Shown here in pieces: positions 14,281 through 22,492 of a stretch of DNA of 34,667 nucleotides. The position numbers were made by a program, and so were the translations under genes. This DNA comes from Alphaproteobacteria bacterium. Its GTDB lineage: Bacteria > Pseudomonadota > Alphaproteobacteria > Bin95. The stretch covers positions 1-34,667 of the forward strand of contig JAJDYL010000123.1 in assembly GCA_022825195.1 (NCBI GenBank). Direction: 5' to 3'. The notes beneath the pieces were generated by a model. The model saw only the letters and a program-made list of their open reading frames with translations. It had not been told where the DNA came from and searched no databases. Each line of letters begins with the position of its first letter. The stretch's first letter is position 1.

Positions 14281-16287
14281 TCAGGGGAGCCGCACGTCGG
14301 TCAGCGGCCGGCCCCAGTCTTCGGCGCGGGCCAGCACGCGCGGCAGGTCCTCCTCCAGCATGAAGCCGTCCTCGATGAGCGTCCGCGCCGCCGCCTCCAC
14401 CGCCCGCAAATAGCCCGCCGCATCGCCGTAGCGCTCCAGCAGGGACGGGCGGGGGTCGCCTGTGGCGGCGCGCTCCTCCGGCGTGTCCGGGAAGGGGATG
14501 TAGCTGCCGGAGAACTCGTGCATCGCCCCGCCGGCAACGCCGCGCCGGCGGATGTTCCAGCCGGCGAAGGTGCCGACCGGGGCCGCGACCATCGGCGCGC
14601 GCACGCCCGCGACCTCGTTGCCGTCCGCATCGACCGCCGGCACCCGCACGGCATAGCCCTCTTCGGCCAGCACCGCCGGCGGTTCCCTGTCCAGGATTCC
14701 CTTGTCGGCGCGGGGGCCGAAATCGAGCGCCGGCATCAGGTTGGGCGATTGCGGCACGGACCCGCCGGGGATTGCTGGGAACTGCTCCCGCCAGGTCCCG
14801 TATGGCACGAGCGTGCCGTCGGCGGCGCGGGGATAGCGGCTCGACGGGGGCGGCGGGCCGCCGTCCGCCCAGCGGTCGAGCGCGTCCAGCGCGGCGCGGA
14901 ACAGCATCGAGGTCTGGGCGACATTCAGCCAGTTCTCGCACACCGCCCGGCGCGGCTCCCGCTGGCCCGGGTCGGCGGAGTGCTGGGTGCCGGTCCAGTG
15001 GTAGATGCGCACGCCCTCCGGCTCCGCGAGGTCGTTGCCCTCGCAGTCCGTGTGCACGAGCGAGCCCCGGCGCTGCCAGTATTCCGTCGCGGTCTGCGTG
15101 TGGATCACGAGCGGGTCGGTTTCCGGGCGCTTCAGGATCGCGTCCGTGCGGCCGGTATGGGGGTCCGTGCAGGGCGTGTAGGCGAAGGGGAACCGGTCGG
15201 CGGGCGCGTAATGGTCCTCATGCTGCTGGCCGCCCGAGACGACGGCGTTGGCGAAGCGCTGGTTCAGCCACTTGCCGCCGGCCCCGGAGACATGCGGCAT
15301 CAGCCCGTCGAAGACCCGCCGGCCGGCGGCGTCGGCGTTGAAGCCCCGCCAGATGAAGTCCCGGATCGCGCGGCCCGTCTGCGAGCGGCCGTAGCCATAG
15401 GCCCGGTCGATGCCGCCGAGCGGGTTGCCGGTGCCCTCCTCATGGCGCAGCCAGCTCACAAGGTCGCGCACCGCGACATGCCCGAGGCCCATCACCAGCG
15501 GGTCGCGGCCTTCATAGACGAGCTCGTAGATCCAGCCGGGGCGGAACCCTCCGGGCATGAAGATGTGGCTGTCCGACGGCGCCACGCCCCAGTCGGGGCC
15601 GAGCCCGTCGAGCCCGCCGCCGGCGTCGATGCGCGCGAAGGACCATTCGTCCGCCGGCACGGGCCGGCGCGGCGCGTCGGCATAGGGCCGCATGGTGAGG
15701 CTTGCCTTCGCCGTATCGAGGGACATGGCGGGGTGCGAGCGCGTCGTGCCGCGGCCGCTGAGCGGCAGGCAGGCGACGCCCGGCCCGTCGGCGATGAACT
15801 CGGTGCGCACCGGCCCCGTCACCGGCCCGTCTTCACGGCGCGCGACGGGGAGGTCGAGCAGCATGCGGCCCTCGCCCGGCAGCAGGTCGCCCTGCCAGGC
15901 GCCGAACACGATGGTGTAGCCGCGCCGGAACAGGAACCCGTTGCCGGCATGGGCCGGGGTCTCGGGATCGTTGCTGTGTTCGGCGTCGCAGAAATACTGG
16001 AGCGCGCGCTTGTTGCCCCGGTTGCCCCAGTCGAAGAACAGCCGCCGGTTGCCGAGTGCGGGGTCCGCCGGCTGCAGGATGAAGACATCGGCGCTGAAGG
16101 ACACCAGCCCCTCGCCGTCCCTCGGCGCGAGCGCGATGTCCGTCACTCCCGCCTGGGCCGGCGCCAGCGGATCGACCCGGTAGTGCGCGCGGCCCTCGAT
16201 GCGCTCATAGGCCCCGGTCCCCGCAAATCGCTGCCCCCCGGCGAAGGGCCGGCGGTCGCGGATCTCCAGTTGCACGAGATTGGTCAT
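14281..16287 (-). CDS. Large alpha/beta hydrolase domain-containing protein
   Basis: A 668-residue protein of the alpha/beta hydrolase domain family (Abhydrolase_10 type). The probable nucleophile is S302 in the segment AYGYGRSQTGRAIRDF, which matches the family's SQ-S/T-GR elbow. Other conserved stretches are FDWGNRGNKRALQYF (about 85-99), IFMPGGFRPGWIYELVYEG (about 242-260) and TATEYWQRRGSLVHTD. No signal peptide is visible. Start at ATG 16287; an upstream extension is possible but has no family support. The substrate is unknown; proteins of this family occur next to CoA-degradation genes. Here it lies in a minus-strand run with the VOC protein and the dehydrogenase pair, and 62 bp from the divergent enoyl-CoA hydratase. 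Confidence 0.85.
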   Translation of the reverse strand: MTNLVQLEIRDRRPFAGGQRFAGTGAYERIEGRAHYRVDPLAPAQAGVTDIALAPRDGEGLVSFSADVFILQPADPALGNRRLFFDWGNRGNKRALQYFCDAEHSNDPETPAHAGNGFLFRRGYTIVFGAWQGDLLPGEGRMLLDLPVARREDGPVTGPVRTEFIADGPGVACLPLSGRGTTRSHPAMSLDTAKASLTMRPYADAPRRPVPADEWSFARIDAGGGLDGLGPDWGVAPSDSHIFMPGGFRPGWIYELVYEGRDPLVMGLGHVAVRDLVSWLRHEEGTGNPLGGIDRAYGYGRSQTGRAIRDFIWRGFNADAAGRRVFDGLMPHVSGAGGKWLNQRFANAVVSGGQQHEDHYAPADRFPFAYTPCTDPHTGRTDAILKRPETDPLVIHTQTATEYWQRRGSLVHTDCEGNDLAEPEGVRIYHWTGTQHSADPGQREPRRAVCENWLNVAQTSMLFRAALDALDRWADGGPPPPSSRYPRAADGTLVPYGTWREQFPAIPGGSVPQSPNLMPALDFGPRADKGILDREPPAVLAEEGYAVRVPAVDADGNEVAGVRAPMVAAPVGTFAGWNIRRRGVAGGAMHEFSGSYIPFPDTPEERAATGDPRPSLLERYGDAAGYLRAVEAAARTLIEDGFMLEEDLPRVLARAEDWGRPLTDVRLP

Positions 16288-16349
16288 GGCGGGGCGTTCT
16301 CCGGAGCGGAAGGCGATACAATAGCCGGCCAGACGAGGAGGTCTAAGCC

Positions 16350-17114
16350 ATGTCCGCAACCGGGTCCGTCGTGCTGACCGAACAGAGGGGCGCGGTCCGC
16401 CATATCGTGCTCAACCGGCCCGAGGCGCTGAACGCGATCGACGACGCCCTGGTCCCCGCCCTGACGAAGGCGTTTCGGGACGCCAATGCCGACCCCGGCA
16501 CGCGCGCCATCGTCTTCCGGGGAGCCGGGCGGGCCTTCTGCGCGGGCGCGGACCTCAAGGCGCGGAAGATCGCGGGAAGCGAAGCCGCAGCGAGGGCGCG
16601 CGCGCAAGCCATTCAGGATGTGACGCGCGCCATCGTCTATGGCGACGTGCCGGTCGTCGGCGCAATCCACGGCTGGGCGGTCGGCGGCGGCTTCGAATGG
16701 GCGCTCAATTGCGACTTCCCGATCTGGGCCGAAAGCGCGCGGGGCTTCTTCCCGGAAGTATCCTGGGGCCTGTTCGTCACCGGCGGCGTGTCGGCCATCC
16801 TGCCGAACCTGATCGGCCTCCAGAAGACCAAGGAACTGCTGATGCTGGGCGAGCGCTACGATGCGGCGGCGCTGCATGAGCTCGGCATCGCCTGGCGGGT
16901 TGCGGCCGACGATGCGTTGCTCGACGAGGCCGAGGCCGTGGCCGAGCGGCTGGCGGCGCTGCCGGTCCGCGCCGTCCGCGACATGAAGCGCACGCTCAAC
17001 CGCGCCGCCTACGGCGATGTCGCGGAGGCGATGGAGCGGGAGGTGGACGCGGTGGCGCGCTCCTACAACGACCCCGAGACCTTCGAGCGGATCGCCGCCT
17101 TCAGCGACCGCTGA
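16350..17114 (+). CDS. Enoyl-CoA hydratase/isomerase family protein
   Basis: A crotonase-fold protein of 254 residues, probably hydrating a 2-enoyl-CoA. The oxyanion-hole segments are AGRAFCAGADLKA (59-71) and HGWAVGGGFEWAL (107-119); candidate catalytic acids are E116 and E136 (FPEVSWGLF), the positions of the two glutamates in classical hydratases. A textbook AGGAGG ribosome site (16336-16341) sits 8 nt before the ATG, and TACAAT at 16317-16322 could be a -10 box. It is divergent from the alpha/beta hydrolase and dehydrogenase cluster. Its end overlaps the convergent mmcB gene by 14 bp. Crotonase members also act as isomerases or thioesterases, so the exact reaction is open. Confidence 0.9.
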   Translation: MSATGSVVLTEQRGAVRHIVLNRPEALNAIDDALVPALTKAFRDANADPGTRAIVFRGAGRAFCAGADLKARKIAGSEAAARARAQAIQDVTRAIVYGDVPVVGAIHGWAVGGGFEWALNCDFPIWAESARGFFPEVSWGLFVTGGVSAILPNLIGLQKTKELLMLGERYDAAALHELGIAWRVAADDALLDEAEAVAERLAALPVRAVRDMKRTLNRAAYGDVAEAMEREVDAVARSYNDPETFERIAAFSDR

Positions 17115-17538
17115 AGCCGCTGTCCGGGTCCGTCAGCGCCTGGAGGCGCAGGCCCGCCGTGCGCGCGAAGCGCGTGGTGAGCGACTTGCGCCGCGACGGA
17201 TTGACCCTGCCTTCCTCCGGCTCGCGCAGCGGTGCCGCGCCGAAGCCGTCCGCAACCAGCAGGCCGCATTCCTCCGGAATGAGCTGCCCGGGGAAACCTT
17301 CCGGGACCGCGAAATAGAACGCATCGCAGAAGCCCAGATAGTCGCGCCATTTCGCGTCCGCGCGGAAATCGGCCTCGGAGGACTTGACCTCGACGACGAC
17401 GATCCGGCCGTCCTCGGCGAGCGCGATCACGTCCACCCGGCGGCGGTTGCGCAGGGTGAACTCGGTCAGCACCGCATAGCCGGCGTGGCGCAGATACCGG
17501 CACACGCCGCGCGCCAGCAGGACTCCGTCGTTCTTCAT
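17101..17538 (-). CDS. mmcB: MmcB-family DNA repair protein
   Basis: A 145-residue protein of the MmcB family, linked in Caulobacter to mitomycin C resistance. It has a PD-(D/E)xK nuclease-like core: D36 in RRVDVIAL and E50-V-K52 in VVVEVKSSEADF, followed by the conserved KWRDYLGFCDAFYFAVP segment. It starts 4 bp after the mutY stop on the same strand, so the two DNA-repair genes are an operon. No GTTC-N7-GTTC SOS box (the alphaproteobacterial LexA site) is visible before this gene. Its 3' end overlaps the enoyl-CoA hydratase gene by 14 bp on the opposite strand. Confidence 0.9.
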   Translation of the reverse strand: MKNDGVLLARGVCRYLRHAGYAVLTEFTLRNRRRVDVIALAEDGRIVVVEVKSSEADFRADAKWRDYLGFCDAFYFAVPEGFPGQLIPEECGLLVADGFGAAPLREPEEGRVNPSRRKSLTTRFARTAGLRLQALTDPDSGFSGR

Positions 17539-17542
17539 ATGT

Positions 17543-18586
17543 TCAGATTAGCCGGTCCCTGCCGGCAAGCGCAAGCCGGACGACCTTCTTCATGGCCGTG
17601 GGCAGGGCATAGCCGTCGAGCGCGTCGATGGGCGCCCAGACGCAGTCCTCAGGCGCCGCGCCGGCGCTCGTCCCGGTCCGTATGTCCAGCTCCAGGACGA
17701 AATGCGTGAAGCCGTGCCGGGCGAGCGCGCCGAGGGGCGCCCATGCGCCTTCGAGCGGCGGGGCCTCGGGCGGCGGACCGTCTTCCACCCAGGGGCCGGA
17801 GGGCACTTCCATCATGCCGCCGAGCAGGCCGGTTTCGGGCCGGCGGCGCAGCAGCACCCGGCCCGCGCCGTCCTCGGTCCAGTAGGCGATGCCGCGCCGC
17901 ACCGGGCGCTCGCGCTTCGGCGGCTTGACCGGCAGGCTTCCGGCTATTCCTGCCGCGCGGCCCCGGCAGGCTCCCGACCAGGGACAGGCGCCGCAGCGCG
18001 GGCGCCGCGGCAGGCACACGGTTGCGCCGAGGTCCATGACGGCCTGCGCATAGTCGCCGGGGCGCGTATCCGGGGTGAGGCCGGCGGCGGCGCTGCGGAT
18101 TGCCTTCTTCGCGGCCGGCAGCGGCGTTTCGATGCGGAACAGGCGGGCCATCACCCGCTCGACATTGCCGTCCACCACCGTCGCCCGGCGGTCGAAGGCG
18201 ATGGCGGCAATGGCGGCCGCGGTGTAGGCGCCGATGCCGGGCAGGGCGCGAAGCCCGGCCTCGCTGTCCGGGAAGCGGCCGCCATACTGCGAAGCGACGG
18301 TGCGCGCGGCGGCATGCAGGTTGCGCGCGCGGGCGTAGTAGCCGAGCCCCTGCCAGGCCTGCAGCACCTCGTCCAGCGAAGCGGCGGCCAGCGCCCCGAC
18401 ATCCGGCCAGCGCTCGACGAACCGCCGGAAATACGGCCCGACCGCCGCTGCCACCGTTTGCTGCAGCATGATCTCGCTGAGCCAGACCGGGTAGGGCTCC
18501 GGCCGCTCGCCCGGCGGCGCGCGCCAGGGCAGTTCGCGGCGGTGCGCGTCGTACCAGGCCAGCAGCGCCCCCGCCTTCGCCTCCAT
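17543..18586 (-). CDS. mutY: A/G-specific adenine glycosylase MutY
   Basis: Removes adenine mispaired with 8-oxoguanine. The 347-residue protein has the catalytic Glu E38 (LSEIMLQQT), the helix-hairpin-helix with LPGIGAYTAAAI (115-126), the catalytic Asp D139 (VVDGNVERV) and the 4Fe-4S ligands C191, C198, C201 and C207 with the family spacing (6, 2, 5 residues between). The C-terminal Nudix-like domain that reads 8-oxoG follows (RVLLRRRPETGLLGGMMEVP). Start at ATG 18586; the frame extends upstream by about 66 codons, but these have no family support and run into the divergent gene region. mmcB follows after 4 bp. Confidence 0.96.
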   Translation of the reverse strand: MEAKAGALLAWYDAHRRELPWRAPPGERPEPYPVWLSEIMLQQTVAAAVGPYFRRFVERWPDVGALAAASLDEVLQAWQGLGYYARARNLHAAARTVASQYGGRFPDSEAGLRALPGIGAYTAAAIAAIAFDRRATVVDGNVERVMARLFRIETPLPAAKKAIRSAAAGLTPDTRPGDYAQAVMDLGATVCLPRRPRCGACPWSGACRGRAAGIAGSLPVKPPKRERPVRRGIAYWTEDGAGRVLLRRRPETGLLGGMMEVPSGPWVEDGPPPEAPPLEGAWAPLGALARHGFTHFVLELDIRTGTSAGAAPEDCVWAPIDALDGYALPTAMKKVVRLALAGRDRLI

Positions 18587-18688
18587 GGCCTCCCCGCTAT
18601 TGCGCCAATCCTTCCGGATCATCATAGCGGCTGCACGCCGCCGCGTTTCCTTCGTTGAGGTTTTTGGCGTTTCGGGCATGCTGGGCGC

Positions 18689-19174
18689 ATGGCTGGAAGG
18701 ACTCGGACCGGGCGCAGGGCTGGCCGGCTCGTCGCCGTCGGGGCGGCGCTGGAACGCGGGCTGGCGCCGACTGCGCGCAAGCACGGGTTTTCGGAAACCC
18801 GGCTGCTGTTGCGCTGGGAGAGCGTCGTCGGGGCCGAGATCGCCGCCTGGACCCGGCCCTTGCGGCTATTCCGCGGCGTGCTGCACTTGCGGGTCGCATC
18901 CGCCTGGGCGCCCTATGTCCAGCACCAGGCGCCGCTGGTCCGGGAGCGCGTAAACCTGTTCCTCGGGCGCAAGGCGGTAGTCCGCATCGCGCTGAAGCAG
19001 GGCAGCGTTGTACCGACGCCGGCGACGGAGCCCGCAGCGGAACGCGCGCCGGAGCCTGTCGCGGTCTCCGGCATATCCGACCCGGAACTGCGCGCCGTAC
19101 TCGGACGGTTAGGCGGCGCGGTCCGGGCGCAGGAGAAACGGCACGACTCCTCCGTCGCGACCTCCGGACAATAA
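18689..19174 (+). CDS. DUF721 (DciA-like) protein
   Basis: A 161-residue member of the DUF721 family, which includes DciA, the ancestral loader or operator of the replicative helicase DnaB. The domain covers about residues 20-105, with FSETRLLLRWESVVGAEIA, a basic N terminus, and RGVLHLRVASAWAPYVQHQ, a typical strand-helix segment; the C-terminal third is a low-complexity linker rich in Pro, Ala and Glu. Divergent from mutY (102 bp between starts) and followed by dsbA, an order common in Alphaproteobacteria. A helicase-loading role is known for some family members and is inferred here. Confidence 0.85.
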   Translation: MAGRTRTGRRAGRLVAVGAALERGLAPTARKHGFSETRLLLRWESVVGAEIAAWTRPLRLFRGVLHLRVASAWAPYVQHQAPLVRERVNLFLGRKAVVRIALKQGSVVPTPATEPAAERAPEPVAVSGISDPELRAVLGRLGGAVRAQEKRHDSSVATSGQ

Positions 19175-19210
19175 ATTCCGGAAGACATAAACTTTTTGTG
19201 TATCGCCGCC

Positions 19211-19239
19211 TTGTTTGCGCCGCAATTCCAAGTTAGCAT
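19211..19239 (+). promoter_or_regulatory. Possible dsbA promoter in an AT-rich gap
   Basis: TTGTTT (19211-19216), a 17-base spacer and TAGCAT (19234-19239) lie in the 92-bp gap before dsbA, which is AT-rich around 19183-19250. A start near 19246 would give a leader of about 20 nt. An overlapping TATTAT at 19239-19244 would need a spacer too long for this -35. Confidence 0.4.
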
Positions 19240-19266
19240 ATTATATCTTGTGGTGGGGTTCTGCCG

Positions 19267-19944
19267 ATGCGGAACATATGGACCGTTGTTGTAGTGGTAG
19301 CAGTCGCGGTCATCGTCAGCGCCGCCTACAACTCCTTCTTCGCCAGACCGTCGGGCTCGCAACTCTCCATGAGTCCGCTGGATAGCGTCGCGGCCCACGC
19401 GGCCGACGCCGTTGTGAATCCGGACATCGGGCCGGAGGACCGTGTGCTTGGCGACGAAGGCGCAAGGGTCACGATCCTCGAATACTCCTCCCTGACCTGC
19501 CCGCATTGCGCACAGTTCCATTCCGAGGGCTACAGGCACCTTAAGAGCGCCTATATCGACACCGGAAAGGTCAAACTCGTCTTCCGCGACTTTCCCCTCG
19601 ACGGGTTGGCTCTCCGGGCTGCGGCGCTTGCGGAATGCGTGCCGGCCGAACGCTATTTCCCGTTCTTGCAATTGCTGTTCGAAGGCCAGCAAAGCTGGGC
19701 GGGTTCGAACGATCCGCTGACGGAACTTGTGCGCCTCGGGCAGCTCGCAGGCCTCGGGCAGGAATACGCGAAAGCGTGTCTCCAGGATGAGGCCCGCATG
19801 GAAAGAATCATCCAGGAACGGCTCGATGGCCAGAAGGAATACAAGATCGACTCGACGCCGAGTTTCATCATCGACGGGCGCAGGCATCCGGGCGCCCTGA
19901 CGGCCGACGAACTCGACGAGATCCTGGCGCCCCTGCTGAGTTGA
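19267..19944 (+). CDS. DsbA-family thiol:disulfide oxidoreductase
   Basis: A periplasmic thioredoxin-fold protein of 225 residues that would introduce or rearrange disulfides in exported proteins. The N terminus has a hydrophobic segment (about residues 4-21, TVVVVVAVAVIVSAAY) without a clear cleavage site, so it may be a membrane anchor rather than a cleaved signal. The active site CPHC is at 78-81 (SSLTCPHCAQFH), and the cis-proline region reads STPSFIIDGRR. The C terminus ends in DEILAPLL. It follows the DciA-like gene after 92 bp, with its own likely promoter. The ribosome site is weak (GGGG 7-10 nt before the ATG). Confidence 0.92.
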   Translation: MRNIWTVVVVVAVAVIVSAAYNSFFARPSGSQLSMSPLDSVAAHAADAVVNPDIGPEDRVLGDEGARVTILEYSSLTCPHCAQFHSEGYRHLKSAYIDTGKVKLVFRDFPLDGLALRAAALAECVPAERYFPFLQLLFEGQQSWAGSNDPLTELVRLGQLAGLGQEYAKACLQDEARMERIIQERLDGQKEYKIDSTPSFIIDGRRHPGALTADELDEILAPLLS

Positions 19945-19963
19945 GCCCCGCGCCGGCCGGGCG

Positions 19964-20917
19964 TCATCCGGCGGCCCACAACGCAGCCAGAAGGCCGGCA
20001 TGCAGCGCGCATGCCGCGATAAACAGGCGGAGGGCGCGGCGGATGTCCTGCCTTGTCGCCCGGCTGCGGCCACGCCCCATCCAGGCATCCCGGACCACCG
20101 TCCCGCCATAGCGCCGGGGGCCGGCCAGCGCGAGGCCCAGCGCGCCGGCCATCGCCGCTTCCGGCCAGCCGGCATTCGGCGAGCGGTGCCTGTGGGCATC
20201 GTTCATCACGGCGCGCCACGCGCCGAGCGGGCTCGCCGGGCGGAAGCAGAACGCCGCCCCCATGAGCAGCAGCGCCGAGATCCGGGCCGGCAGGAAGCAG
20301 GCGACGTCGTCCGCCCGCGCCGACCAGGAGCCGAAGGCCTCGTGGCGCTCCGTGCGGTGGCCGATCATGCTGTCGAGCGTGTTGATCGCCTTGAAGGCGC
20401 AAAGCCCCGGCAGGCCGAGCAGCAGGAACCAGAAAGCCGGCGCGACCACGCTGTCGGAGAAGTTTTCCGCCAGCGACTCGATCCCGGCGCGGGCAACGCC
20501 GTGGGTGTCGAGCGAAGCCGGATCGCGTCCGGCAATGCGGGACACCGCCTCGCGTCCCTGTTCCAGGCCGGAATCGAGCCCCGCGGCGACAGCCGCGACA
20601 TGGTCGTGGAGCCCGCGCTGCGCGACCAGCAGGAAGGCCGCGAGCAGGGTCGGAAGCCACCCGAGCAGGCTGACCGCCCAGCCGGCCGCAGCGGCAACCG
20701 CGGTCACCGCCAGCAAGGCGAAGGCGCCGCGCATCCGACGGTCGGCGGCCGGTCGTTCGGGGCGGTTGAGGCGGGAGTCCAGCCGATCGATCATGCGGCC
20801 GATCAGTGCTACCGGGTGCGGCACGCGCCGAAACAGCGCCGGCATGTCGCCCAGCGCGGCGTCGAGCAGCAGGGCGCCGAGCAGGATCGGGACGGTGCTT
20901 GCCGTTCCGTCTATCAT
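19964..20917 (-). CDS. cbiB: Adenosylcobinamide-phosphate synthase CbiB/CobD
   Basis: An integral membrane enzyme that attaches the aminopropanol (phosphate) arm to adenosylcobyric acid in cobalamin synthesis. The 317-residue sequence has several hydrophobic segments (about 8-20, 66-100, 161-177, 212-226 and the C terminus) and the conserved features HPVALIGRMI (34-43), ESLAENFSDSVVAP with the invariant ENxxD, FKAINTLDSMIGH and NAGWPEAAMAGALG. The name is CobD in the Pseudomonas denitrificans scheme. It ends 19 bp after the dsbA stop (convergent) and is divergent from the cob operon with only 31 bp between start codons. Confidence 0.95.
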   Translation of the reverse strand: MIDGTASTVPILLGALLLDAALGDMPALFRRVPHPVALIGRMIDRLDSRLNRPERPAADRRMRGAFALLAVTAVAAAAGWAVSLLGWLPTLLAAFLLVAQRGLHDHVAAVAAGLDSGLEQGREAVSRIAGRDPASLDTHGVARAGIESLAENFSDSVVAPAFWFLLLGLPGLCAFKAINTLDSMIGHRTERHEAFGSWSARADDVACFLPARISALLLMGAAFCFRPASPLGAWRAVMNDAHRHRSPNAGWPEAAMAGALGLALAGPRRYGGTVVRDAWMGRGRSRATRQDIRRALRLFIAACALHAGLLAALWAAG

Positions 20918-20948
20918 GGCGGCGATTCTACTCCAAACGAGAGGCCCG

Positions 20949-21881
20949 ATGCCCAGGACCGGAGTTATGGTTTGCGGCCATGGCAGCCGCGATGCCGATG
21001 CCGTGCGGGAGTTCCTGTCCCTGGCCGAGGGGCTGCGGCCGCGCCTGCCGGATTACGATCTGGAAATCGGCTTTCTGGAGTTCGCGCGCCCGGTGATCCG
21101 GGAGGGGCTGGAGGCGCTTGTCGAGCGCGGCAACCGGCGGATTCTCGCGGTCCCCGGAATGCTGTTCGCCGCCGGGCATGTGAAGAATGACGTGCCCTCG
21201 GAGATCAACGAGTTCGCGCACGCCCATCCCGACATCGACATACGGCTCGGCCGCGACCTCGCCATCGATGCGAAGCTGCTGCAGGCCGCCCGCGCGCGCA
21301 TCGAGAGCGTGCTCGACGATGACACGCCGCGCGCCGACACGCTGTTGATGGTGGTGGGGCGGGGCACCAACGACTCCGACGCCAACTCCAATGTCAGCAA
21401 GGTCGCCCGCATGTTGTGGGAGGGGATGGGCTTCGGCTGGGCGGAAACCTGCTATTCCGGCGTTGCGCATCCGCGCGTCGATGCCGGGCTGGAACGCGCC
21501 GCGTGCCTCGGCTTCCGGCGAATCGTCGTCTTTCCCTATTTCCTGTTCACCGGCGTGCTCGTGCGCCGCATCTACGACCAGACCGACAAGGTTGCGGCGG
21601 CCCACCCGGAAATATCCTTCGTGAAAGCGCCCTATCTGAACGACCATCCCCTGGTGCTGGACAGCTTCGCGGAGCGGGTCAGGGGGACGCTCACGGGCGA
21701 CAACCTGATGAACTGCGCGCTTTGCAAATACCGGGAGCAGATCGTCGGGCGCGAACACGAGGTCGGCGCGCCGCAGGCCGGTCATCACCACCATGTGCGC
21801 GGCGGCGGCCACCCGCATTCCCACGACCACGGGCACGACCATCCGCACGACCACGGGCACAGCCATCCCCACGGCTGCTGA
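20949..21881 (+). CDS. cbiX: Sirohydrochlorin cobaltochelatase CbiX, long form with His-rich tail
   Basis: Inserts cobalt into sirohydrochlorin, the committed step of the early-cobalt route. Two repeated chelatase halves are visible: the first with VMVCGHGSRD (H11) and LFAAGHVKNDVP (H77), the second with LLMVVGRGTNDSDAN and YSGVAHPRV (H174). At the C terminus is MNCALC (254-259), the MxCxxC motif that binds a 4Fe-4S cluster in Bacillus megaterium CbiX, followed by a tail with 15 His in residues 279-308. The ATG at 20949 fits the family start. The stop overlaps the cobH ATG by one base (TGATG). The His tail probably stores or delivers metal. Confidence 0.93.
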   Translation: MPRTGVMVCGHGSRDADAVREFLSLAEGLRPRLPDYDLEIGFLEFARPVIREGLEALVERGNRRILAVPGMLFAAGHVKNDVPSEINEFAHAHPDIDIRLGRDLAIDAKLLQAARARIESVLDDDTPRADTLLMVVGRGTNDSDANSNVSKVARMLWEGMGFGWAETCYSGVAHPRVDAGLERAACLGFRRIVVFPYFLFTGVLVRRIYDQTDKVAAAHPEISFVKAPYLNDHPLVLDSFAERVRGTLTGDNLMNCALCKYREQIVGREHEVGAPQAGHHHHVRGGGHPHSHDHGHDHPHDHGHSHPHGC

Positions 21882-22492
21882 TGCACACATATCTGCGCGA
21901 TCCCGCGGCGATCTACCGGCTCTCCTTCCGCATGGCCCGCGAGGAAACCGACCTTTCGGGCCTGCCGCCGCGGGCTGCAGGGCTCGCCCTGCGGCTCGTT
22001 CATGCCTGCGGTCGGCCGGAGATCGTGCAGGACCTCGCCTTCAGCGCCGGAATCGTCGAGCGGGCGGAAGCGGGCCTGGCGGCCGGAGCGCCGATCGTCG
22101 CGGATACGCGCATGACGGCGGAGGGCATTATCGGGCGGGACGCCCTTTGCGCCATTGACGAGCCTCCCGTCGCGGACGCGGCCCGCGCCGGCGGCGGCAC
22201 GCGGGCGATGGCTGCGATGGACAGGCTGGCGGACCGGTTCGAAGGCGCCGTCATAGCGATCGGCAACGCGCCGACGGCGCTTTTCCGGCTGCTTGAGCTC
22301 GTCGCGGAAGGCGCGCCGCGGCCGCTGGCGGTTCTCGGGTTTCCGGTGGGCTTTGTGGGTGCGGCCGAGTCCAAGGCGGCGCTCATCGATAGCGGCCTGC
22401 CGCATATCGCCCTCAGGGGCCGGTTCGGCGGCAGCGCACTGGCCGCCGCCGCCGTCAACGCATTGCTTTACCCCTCCGAGACCGCGCCGTGA
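21881..22492 (+). CDS. cobH: Precorrin-8X methylmutase CobH/CbiC
   Basis: Moves the methyl group from C-11 to C-12, giving hydrogenobyrinic or cobyrinic acid. The 203-residue sequence opens with YLRDPAAIYRLSFRMAREE, has the catalytic histidine H41 in RLVHACGRPEI, then APIVADTRMTAEGI, GNAPTALFRLLEL and the closing GFPVGFVGAAESKAAL, all diagnostic for the family. ATG 21881 shares its A with the cbiX stop, and the stop overlaps the next GTG by 4 bp. Whether it acts with or without cobalt in the ring depends on the route; the cbiX neighbour suggests cobalt is present. Confidence 0.95.
   Translation: MHTYLRDPAAIYRLSFRMAREETDLSGLPPRAAGLALRLVHACGRPEIVQDLAFSAGIVERAEAGLAAGAPIVADTRMTAEGIIGRDALCAIDEPPVADAARAGGGTRAMAAMDRLADRFEGAVIAIGNAPTALFRLLELVAEGAPRPLAVLGFPVGFVGAAESKAALIDSGLPHIALRGRFGGSALAAAAVNALLYPSETAP

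Noticed and set aside
13771..16377. An 868-codon plus-strand frame opposite the hydrolase and VOC genes
   Set aside because: No recognisable domain; the opposite strand has two coherent protein families. It is a GC-rich shadow.
17536..17600. LexA/SOS box before mmcB
   Set aside because: A GTTC occurs at 17541-17544 on the plus strand, but the second GTTC half-site at the right spacing is absent, and the site would lie inside the mutY end.
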